Source: Micractinium sp. NFX-FRZ (Eukaryota > Chlorophyta > Trebouxiophyceae > Chlorellales > Chlorellaceae). From it: a stretch of 20,972 nt of DNA. Made by a program: the position numbers and the translations under genes. The notes beneath the pieces are model-generated. The model was given only the letters and a program-made list of their open reading frames with translations, was not told where the DNA came from and did not search any database. The DNA lies in NCBI GenBank assembly GCA_029339195.1, contig JAPTJF010000690.1:1-20972 (forward strand), read 5' to 3'. Numbering within the stretch: position 1 is the stretch's first letter; every line of letters starts with the position of its first letter. This document shows positions 8,281-18,000 of the stretch, piece after piece.

Positions 8281-8811
8281 AGAGGGTGTCCACTTCCCAG
8301 GTACGCATCCGACTGGTGTGCGCACTCTTACGCACAGTCGCCGCCCTCTGGCTTCGGATCGGCTGACCCCCACTCGCCCGAGTTCTTTGCTTCAATATAT
8401 GACAGCTGATTGGTTCCCTTGGCTTAATCTCATCTGTCAGCTTGATCCTCAAAACCGCACTTCTTCTGGGTGTATCCCTCTTCTCTTCGAGGAAAGGGGC
8501 AGCGGCAGCAGCTCAAATGACCTAAATGGAAATGAACAAGCAAACATCAGCTTGTCTCTGTTGCAACAACAACACACACTGACAAGTCAAGCTCGGGCAC
8601 CGCAGCGTGCGTCAAAAATATAATAGCGCAAGGGCGGGGTTTGTGAACATGGGACTCAAGTGGGTGGCCTCGCATGGAGGATGAAGGAGGGTTCTTGATC
8701 AACAAGTGCAAGGATTGTCGACATCTCACTGCATGCAATAAGCTAATGTAGGGATCCGCAAGGAACACTGCAGTGTGGATCCTGCAGCCAGGTCATGCTA
8801 GGTGCTGCACC

Positions 8812-8907
8812 TCACGAAAGGGCAGCACCCAGGTTACTGTTGTGGGTGAAACACATGTGTGGGCACGGTCCGCAAGGCGTATGTGGGAGGTACCGTGTGG
8901 GAAGGTA
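8812..8907 (-). CDS. Proposed last exon of the giant SRCR gene (tentative)
   Basis: The acceptor CCACGGCAG (AG at 8908-8909) in phase 0 gives YLPTRYLPHTPCGPCPHMC and ends at TGA 8812-8814 after 31 codons. The CGPC spacing suits the preceding Cys-rich repeats. An alternative acceptor about 15 bases upstream gives a different frame ending near 8793 with a single Cys. The pyrimidine tract is weak in both cases. Confidence 0.4.
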   Translation of the reverse strand, partial: YLPTRYLPHTPCGPCPHMCFTHNSNLGAALS

Positions 8908-8971
8908 CTGCCGTGGTAATACTGGCTTTCCTGTCTGGCTGACTTCAGGCCGCACGCATGCGGCGCTTTGG

Positions 8972-9003
<32 letters not shown>

Positions 9004-12000
9004 GTTTGACGCATCCTTTCTGCACCATTCAGCGGGGAGGGGGACGCAGATATGAAGCGGGGTGCTCCAAGCATGGCCTCACCATGCAGGCGTAATGCAT
9101 GCACAGTGGCAGGGCAAGCACGCAATCTGGCACCAAGCCCTTACCGCGCCCGTCTTGTTGTTGGTGGTTTGGCCCTTGGGACATGGCTTGCACACTGAGG
9201 CGCCAGGCTTATCCGAGAAGAACTGCAGAGCGCAGGCGGCAGTGGGTGCCAGCAGCAGTTGCAGCATACGTCAGCAGTGTGCAGCAGCCCTCCATCCCCC
9301 GCGTGATCATGCATCTTGTGTGATCATGCAACAAACTTAAAGTGGGGAAGCAGCCTGCAGAGGCTCCAAGGCAGGCGGCATGCACACTGCGTGGGAGTGG
9401 GGTGGGGTGGGGTGGGGTGGGGGGCTGCTAGCCCGGCCCACACTCACGTTTTTGGCGCATGGCTTGCAGTCAGTGGCCCGCAAGGCACCCTCGTTGGGCC
9501 CATACGTCCCGGCCAGGCATGGAGTCGGTTTTGAGTTCATGCTCTTGGGGCAGTATGTGCCCTTGCCGCACTTGGCGCACGGGCCAGTGCTGCCGTCCTT
9601 GACTGTGAAGAAACCTGCATGAGGGCAGCAGCATGTGTGTTTAGTGGACCTGCTAGCAGATAGCGCTGGATGTGCATCCAAGCAAGAAAGACGTGTGTAA
9701 GTAGACCGGGCTTGCCTGGCGAGCACAAGGTGCAAGTCACATCCGAGATCTTGACGTGGCTTGTGCCCGCTTTGCAGGTGACGCACACGGTTGCACCCCT
9801 GGATGTCCTTGTCTCGTGACCGGACGCACAGACGATGCACAGGTTGGGAGAGGTGGCTGCGGCGCGGTACGTGCGCGGCCCGCACTGGGTGCACAAACGT
9901 GCGCCCTTGTGAGGCGCATCGGAGCCGCCTGGCAGCGAGCCGCTGACGCTGCCGGCAGCGCAGCGAGTGCAGGCTGTGGCTCCTGCAGGGCATGCAATGA
10001 TGATATGCGGTCATGAGCCAAGTTGGCAATCCAAGCCAAGGCTGGCCAGTGATATCATGGCCACTGAGAGAAGCCAGGTTGCCACGTCAGGTGCATACCT
10101 GCAGTCCCGATGTAGAAGCCGGCTGCACACGGGGTGCACACAATCCCGGCGCCTGTGCCAGCGGCCCGGAAGGTTCCGGCGGTGCATGCGGTGCAGGCCG
10201 CAAGGCCAACCCGCTTGGCAACCTTGCCGGCCGCGCACACAGCGGGAGCAGTGGTGGCGCCGGTGCATGAGCGTCCGGCAGGGCACAGGGCGCAGAGCTT
10301 GGTTGGTCCGCCAAGGATGTACCGCCCAGAGCCGCATCTACCGGTCACCGGCGTGCAAGCGGCTGCGCTGCCGACGCAAGGAGAGGCCGGCGTCATGAGC
10401 GCGCCCAGGCTCCCCTGCAAGGGGAAGGGAGGCACATGAAGAGGGCGCGGCTGATGCCGCCTCTCATTCACGCGGCACAGGCAGCATGCTGTGGGGCTAG
10501 CTGGCAGCTTGGGATGCGGGAGGCGTGCACTGCACCCACAAGCACAGAAAGGGGACAATCCACACTGTCATACCGACTCAATGGAGTAGAAGAGGTGGTG
10601 GCTGGGCATGTCGAGTCGGATGCCAGAGGCAGACGTGACCACGCTGCTGAGCGCAAACTTGGTGGTGCGCAGGGCAGTGGTCAGGGTGGTTGCAAGGTTG
10701 GCGCTGGCAGCCGTTGAGCCAGCGGCTGAGCTAGCAGCCCTCGTGGTGGTTCCAGTGCCGGAGACTGTTCCTCCGACCATGGTATTGCTGGGGCATGCCT
10801 GCAAGTAAGAAGACACAAAGGCAACGCTGAGCTGCTGACAGTAGCAGCACCAGGCATGCGCAGCAGGGAGACCCAGCACTGCAGAGGCCTACCTGACCCG
10901 AGGCGGTGAGCATGCTTGCTGTTATGGATGTGGGGCTGACAGTCAGGATACAACCGGCAGCTGCCACGGTGACAGTCAGGCGGGGGTAGCACATGGCGAA
11001 TGGGTCGGTGACGTTGGTGGCGTCAGTCAGGGCGAGAGTGATCGTGCCAGACGGGCATGCAGGCGGCGGTGGTGGTGGTGGGCTAGGCGATGGGGGTGGA
11101 GGGAAGGGTGATGGTGGGGGAGGGGCTGGAGGTGGTGGGGAAGGTGAGGGAGGCGGCGGAGATGGGGGTGGTGGGGATGGGGGTGGTGGGGATGGCGGCG
11201 GAGAGGGGCAGGGTGGCAGCGGAGGGGGTGGAGGCGGAGGGGGCGGTGGTGGATGTGGGCTGGGTGGCGGCGGAGAGGGTGGTGGTGGAGAGGGGCTGGG
11301 TGGCGGCGGGGGGGGCGGCGGGGGAGAGGGGCTAGGTGGTGGCGGAGGGGGCGGCAGGGGAGGGGGGCTGGGTGGCAGCGGGGGGGGCGGGGGTGGAGAG
11401 GGGCTGGGTGGCGGGGGAGGGGGAGGAGGGGGAGAAGGGCTGGGTGGTGGCGGAGGAGGCGGGGGTGGAGAGGGGCTGGGTGGTGGCGGAGGAGGCGGGG
11501 GTGGAGAGGGGCTGGGCGGTGGCGGAGGGGGAGGAGGGGGAGAGGGGCTGGGTGGTGGCGGAGGGGGCGGGGGTGGAGACGGGCTGGGTGGCGGCGGAGG
11601 GGGGGGCGGGGGCGAGGGGCTGGGTGGTGGCGGAGGGGATGGCGGGGGAGACGGGTTGGGTGGCGGTGGTGCAGGGCTGGGCGGCGGGGCGGGCACCGCA
11701 AACGTGAGTTGGTACTCGAATGGCCCTTCTCCCACATCCGTCACATAGTCAAAAATATGTGTGTAGTCCTCTGCCGGCTTCTGTGCAGCGTCAAATACGT
11801 GGTACGAGGTCCAAGCATTCCAGGGCACCTCGAGCGGCATGCCGTTGGCGCGCGTGGCGGCTACTAGCTGCCATGTGTTGGTGGGCAGCCCCACCGCAGA
11901 CTCCGCTTTGAGATACACCAGTGATGGCAGAGCTGTGGGCTTGGGCGCACGAAGTGTGGCAGTCGCTTGGCCGTCTGCAAAGCTGATGTCCACCATTTCA

Positions 12001-15000
12001 CCTGAAAAACGCGTGACAGGCAGCACGGCACCGCCGCTGCTGGAGTGCACCGAGAACGTCTGGCCTGCCTCCGCCACCAAAAAGTCGGGCTGACTGTCGG
12101 CAAAGGGGCTGGATTCCAGGAGCCGCACCCTGTGCACAGTGCTATATGCAGTCACAGAACGGATGGATGACAGGGAGGGGTCTCCAAAAATGTTCCTGCG
12201 ACCGGCGAGGTGTGGGGGAGGCGGAGTGAGAGCATTTGGGGGCGGGCTTGTGCAGGCACGCACATGCTGTACTTTCTTTGGCAGCGTGCATGCCGTGAGT
12301 TCCTATCAAACTTGCATGGCGGGGCAATGCAGCATTCAACTCACCGCGTAGTGATCGACACGTTGCGTGGCTGCAGGCTGCCCTGTAGAGAGGACCGCAT
12401 GGCCCACAGTATGACTGCAGTGGATCCAGGGGCAACGGTGCCAACCTGTATGAGGGCAGAAAAGCAACATGATCAGAAAAGCAGCATGATGCACTTACTA
12501 GAGCATTTGAGGACCAGATGTCAAGTCGAAGTGAAGTGAAGGTCCCAATTGTGGCACTTAGCTAGCAACTGTGGGTCAGTGGGCAGGCGACTGCCGGATC
12601 TCCTAGACAGCCACCCCATGTGAAGAAAAATACGCTTTTGGACGTAGGTTGAGGGAGCCAACAGGGGTGTGGACCTCCATGGCGCCCCCTCCCCGCCCCC
12701 TTGCTGGCTACCCACCCCCCGGTGCAAGGTGCTCACCTGCACACCTAATCGTGCGGGAAGCGGTGTGCCCCCGTTAAGCACCACAGAATCGATGGAGAAG
12801 GTGACGCGCAGCCCTTTCTCGTTGTCAATGATCTCGGGCTGTTGTGTGGTGACAGAGACGCCAGTGGCGCTGCCGGCGCCAGCATTATGCAACATCACCC
12901 CAATGTCCGCAGGCACGGAAGGTTCGACTTCCTGCAGGTCAAAACAGGAGTTGAATGGCAGGTTATGCGGTGGTCGTTGTTGCATGGGCAGCCGCCCTCC
13001 TCCAAGCACGCTGCTGACCTTTCCATACTTGGCCCCTTATGCAAGGCAGCCACCAAGCCACTGCTTGCACCCTGCCCGCAAAGGCCTAGTTGTGTTTCAA
13101 GCCATTTCAAGCGAACCCACCTCCGTGAATGCATTGTCGCCCACGATCCACTCGGGCACATAGTATCCCAGGCGGAGCTGGGGCTCGGGAAACACCTCGA
13201 TCTGCGCCGCAACCAGCGTGATGTTTTCGGGGCTCCCGACCGCGCCACTGTCTCCTGACACCACGGTGGTGTACGAGATCCAGCCACCCACATAGTACTG
13301 CGCTGCCTTGGTGAGGTTGAAGTTGCGGCTGGCGAGCGTGATTTCAACAGTGCCAGTGGTGCTGGGTCTCAAGCCGAGGCCCTTATTGTAGTACAGGCCG
13401 TGGGTGAAGCCCTGGAGCGCCGGCGTCGTGAAGGCAAAGGTCTCTGTCACATCGTGCCCCGTGGAGTTTGTCACCACGAGTGCAAAGCTGACGTTGGCGA
13501 GGCTCTGGTCGCTGGGGCATCCCAGGCTGAGGCTGGCCAGGAAGGCCTGCCGCTCCACCACAAACCGCTGGCTCAAGCGCAGCACCACGGTGGCGCAGAC
13601 GCCGGGGTTGCCGCTCGCGGCGCTAGCGGCGTCGGTAAAGTAGGTGTGCAGTGTTGCGTATGCGCCCCACACAAAGCTGGGGAAGCCTCGCAGCTGGGCA
13701 TACTGCATGTCGCGCATGAAGGTGTCGTAGCGCGTCTGCAGGTACGAGGGGAGTGAAGAGTTCGGTTGGATGTGGGTAATGTGAAGCAACAAGCAGGGGT
13801 GCAACCAGCAGCAACCCGACACCCAACAATGACGCGGCAAATCAAGGGTTTCCCACAGAGAGCAGCACAACAACTAGTCGAGCTGGCACGCGCATCTCAC
13901 GACAAAACCCTGACACATGCAGCCACACACCTGCAACACGCCAATCCGCGTGCCATTTCCCCCAGAAGAACCATGTTGCCAGCGCTCCACGAGAAGGCGG
14001 CGGGCAGAAAGTGAGGTATTGCCCAATGCGGGGCTCAGTAGAGCGGTTGCCTCTGCATCTGAGATGAGAATGCCGCCCTCCCCCTGCATGCACCATGCGG
14101 CGCATTCATTTCAACCATGCTAGCTGTGGTCGCCGACAATGCACCATTGCCCCACAATGCAGTTTCCGCCCGGCCATGTACCGCCGTGCCTAGCTAACCA
14201 AGCGCTGAGAACGGAGAAGAGCTTACCTCTGGTGCGGTGGCACGCAAGAAGAGCTCATCAAAAGCGGGCAAGAAGTCACCGTCAATTCGCAGCTGCAACA
14301 CGTGCTCGCCCCATTCTTCTGTGCCAAATAACTCGATCAGCATCGACCCCAGGTTGGACATTGCCACTGCAGAACAGACGAGCAAACAGGTAAGCAGCAA
14401 GTGCAAAGCAAGGTGGGTCTGAAAGAAGTGGCAGGACGCGATGTTTTGCGCATGCAAAGGTAAAGCACCCAAGCATCAATAGCGTGGCCTCACCTGAGTA
14501 GTTGCCATATTGCTGGCCCACGGGGCTGCTGCGCCAAGCATCAAAGTCAACGCCGGATAGCAAGCGGCGACGGCTGGGGTTGAGCTGCTGGAAAACGCAC
14601 TTGTTCACCACTTTCAAAACGCATGCCACGGCAGGCCCAACGGGCCCGGTTAAAGGAATGGAGGCAACGCCCAATGCATCAATACCCTTATCTCTGCAAA
14701 GCAGGGAGGGCACCATGCACAAGGTGGCAAGCATCAAGTCGGTCAACTGGGCCGCCCAAGTGACCGCAATGTGCCATTGGCAGCCAGCAAGGTGTGTCAA
14801 CCGCACACAAGGCAACCGTTGCATACAATAAAATATTGGCCGGCATCATTATGTGATGGCCGCGCACATGGCAACTTCAGCGACTGTCATGCCAAGCTTT
14901 TCTTGCATGGTCAACTCCTTCTTCTCTTGTGGCGGTGTGGATGGCACTGGCAGAAGGGGCGTGATGCCGGCCTCTTTCAACAAACCGACATCATCCTCGG

Positions 15001-18000
15001 GTGTGAAAAAGGGCTCCATGCTGGCCGTCATTAGTGCTACACTGGGGTTTGACTTTGCAGGTGGAGGGCCTGAGGGGTTTTGTGTGCCAAATGCCCCTTG
15101 GACCAAGGCCTCAGCTGTGGGCTTGATAGTCTGTTAAAAACGACGGTGCCGTGTGGGAGGGGGTGGGTGGGGGTGGGTGGGGGATTTAGCTGGCTATTTG
15201 GGTGGGGTTGGGCGACGGAGGACACGGGTTGCCATGGCAGGCATGCAAGCGGGTGGGCATGGATGGTAGTAAGGCAAGCACACAAGGAAAAGCACACATG
15301 CATGCTTGCCCGGTGGCAGGTGGGTAGGCATGCATGCAACCATGAATGTAAACATGAAAGCATGGTGGCATGCACGCAAGCATGCATCACCTGTTTAAGG
15401 ACGGTCTCCGTCAGGTAGGGCGACTTCCCACGAAGGGCTGTGGCAGCGTTGGCAACTCCTCCAACCGCAGCGGTGCACATGCTTTGGCCCCATGGTGTTG
15501 GGCACAAGTCGAGATATTTCATTTTCGAAGCCACCTCGAGCGCGAAATCGGCGAACTCATTTACGGCTTCCCTTGTGGCGAGCGTGACATCATCTGCCAA
15601 ATCCGCCGCACCCTGCAGCTTCCTCGCCACAGACAAGCCTTTGAAAACCTTTGAGAGCACGCTGCCCAGAAGGCACACCTCAAGGTAGTTAGCGGGGTTG
15701 AACAAGCACTCGCAAGTGGGCAGAGGGATGTTGGGAACGGAAATGCCGGAAGGAGTGCTCCAGCCGCCGCGGCCTCCACAATGGTCGCACCCCGCAGGGA
15801 TATACGTCCGAGAGGAGAGGGAGATGTCACATGAACCAAGGTTTCCAATCACAACAGAGTTTGCGGCACCGCTCTTGAGATCTCCGCTGCATTGGTGGCA
15901 TTGGTGGCATTGTCATGAGTATGGCTGGGGGAGATGGCTTAGTTGTACATAGTGCATGCAACTGGGAGTCAAGGAGCGGTGCAGCGGCACGCACCCTTTT
16001 TTACGTAGTCAATTCGAAAAACAATGGTTCCACCCCCCGTCCCGGGCCAACAGGGCTTACTATGCGGGCTGATTGACTGTAACACACCGTAGTGGTTCCA
16101 CCGCAATGACATGGGATGCAGTAAGTGCCACTCCCCAAACGCAGTTCCCACCCATCCCCACTACCACACTCCATCTGCCATTTCTCACCAAAGGTAGGCG
16201 AATGCCGTGGCAATCACGGACGCCGAACACCCGATGGCATCACCCAACCCCAAGAGGCGGCGCTTCGCGGGAGGAAACGACCCCGCCGTGACGCGCACGG
16301 GCAGTTTGACGGTGGCATTGGATGGTATTCTGTCCAACAGTGGGCCCATTGCCAGCCCGCCATCTTGGCGGGCGGGCTCGATCACGGTGGGGCAGTAGTA
16401 TGCGGGGTCTGAGCAGTCGGGTTGCCCGGGTGCGAAAATAATGGGATCCGACGATGGGAACGTCATGCACACATCAACTGCATCAATGAAGCCGTGGTTG
16501 GTGAGGAAAAAGAAGGTGCCGCCATTGTCCAGCACCTCGGCCGTTTTCAGATAGCTGGGAACGACAACCACCTGTACGGGGCAAGGGGGAGGCATATGAC
16601 TAGAAGTCCACGCATGGTGCATTTGCACACACGTACGCGCAAGTGCCCAGTGCAATGCACCACACACACTCCAATAGCAGCATGGTCATGAGCACGCACA
16701 CAACCACTCAGCCACTGTCGGTTGGCGCACCACAGGAGCAGGCACGTTTGTCTCGAACACGAGGTCCACCACCACATCGTTTTCCTCCAGATATGTCGTT
16801 GGGGTGACAGTAAAGGAGATGGCTACGGTTTGAAGCGGCAAGAACATTTGCACCGGGCCCGTGGCTCCCAAAACACGTTGTTGTTGTTGCGCCGATTGGT
16901 GACCACGCGCCGTGACCTGGCAGGGTAGGGTAGGGACAAACAAGCAGATTTGCTTGAGAAGGGCAAGGTGAGGTGTGGGCGGCACTGGCTGCGGGGGAGT
17001 GGTGCAAAGGCTATTACGAACGAGGGCCACAACAACCGGGACAATCACATGATCGTGCAAGCGGGCACGTGACTCTGCCAAGCATCAATTTATCAGCAAA
17101 CTGCTCACCTCCAACAAATAGAGCCCCTCGGCAACATCATTCAGGGTCACCATCCCGTCAGCACCAGATGTGCCCACCGCCACTGTTGCCCCAACAACAT
17201 TTGCCAGCCTGACTGTGGCGTTGGCAAGCTTGGGCCGCTCCGCTGTCAAAAAGGACCGCTGCATGGCAGGAAGCACATGGCAAGCCACATAAAGTGTGCC
17301 ATGTACCCCATGGTTAGGCACCCCGACTTCACAAAGTGTGAATGCGCAAGCACGGTTCAGGCACGGAAGCCCCAAATAGCAAAATGTTGTGAGGTGCGGC
17401 ATAGTGCCTGAATGTGCAGACCCGCCCCGTGCCCCCATGATGCCGCCCACTGGAGTCCACCCTACCTCATCCACCACCTCCACCGTCAGGGAGCCGGTTA
17501 CGTTGGTATTGCAGGTAAACTGCAGGCTTAGGGGGTATGTTCCCAGCCCAGATTGCAGGGTCAAACTGCCGGTGAAAACGCCACCAATGGGAGTGTCAGT
17601 GGGGAGCGTAATCTCGAAGACAATGTCGGCACTGCCGCCCGGGGGCAAGGGCGACATGGGGAAGGGGGTTCTGGTGCGCAGCGGCGCGGTGGGGGGGATG
17701 TCCGGGAGTGAGATGGGAGGCGACGGGAGTGTGCCAAGGTTGGTCACTTCCACTTCGAAAGTGTACAATCTGCCAGGCTCAAGCTCCGCCTGCGAGGGCG
17801 ACATGGATCTATGAAGTGGTCTAGGTCACGGTAAAGATGGTGGCATTGCAAGGGGAACACAGCAGGAGAGCCCTGCCTCGCCCGCAGAATAAAGCAATGC
17901 AAGGTAGCTTCCCACGCTCCCCTGCCCTCCAACCTGCACGCTGGCCGGCGTCATGTTCAACAACGTGGTCGCCGACTGAATGCGTGCCACAACCTGGATG

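Larger units (their letters stand above)
7816..8811. other. Spacer and probable 3' UTR of the giant SRCR gene
   Basis: No coding frame is supported on either strand. From 8811 down to about 8255 this is probably the 3' UTR of the giant gene, since the first minus-strand TGTAA after its proposed stop is at 8276-8280. The rest should hold the promoter and first exon of the transposase-like gene, which I cannot place. The stretch about 8390-8620 is AT-richer than its surroundings. Confidence 0.45.

Noticed and set aside
7337..8623. Longest plus-strand frame (428 residues)
   Set aside because: No domain and no codon pattern; it crosses the antisense of the Ala-rich exon and the spacer with its hairpins.
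10993..11748. Plus-strand frame of 251 Gly-rich residues
   Set aside because: It is the exact antisense of the Pro-Ser rod; Gly and Glu codons arise from the complement of Pro and Ser codons.
14849..14851. TAA stop after TVAEVAMCAAIT as the end of the giant gene
   Set aside because: A phase-2 donor (GCCAT|GTGCGC, GT at 14866-14867) lies just before it and joins to DKGIDALGVAS in frame, so the exon chain continues.
15995..16076. Alternative frame of exon 12 reading GGGTIVFRIDYVKKG, which would need an indel in a G6 run
   Set aside because: The donor AC|GTAAAA at 16003-16004 with phase 2 on both sides keeps the exon chain in frame without any indel (QSARIVSPVGPGRGVEPLFF).
16708..16734. Exact donor of the exon ending near 16734
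   Set aside because: Three phase-0 GT sites (after PAP, PAPV or VRQPT) all work; I used the first but cannot choose from sequence alone.
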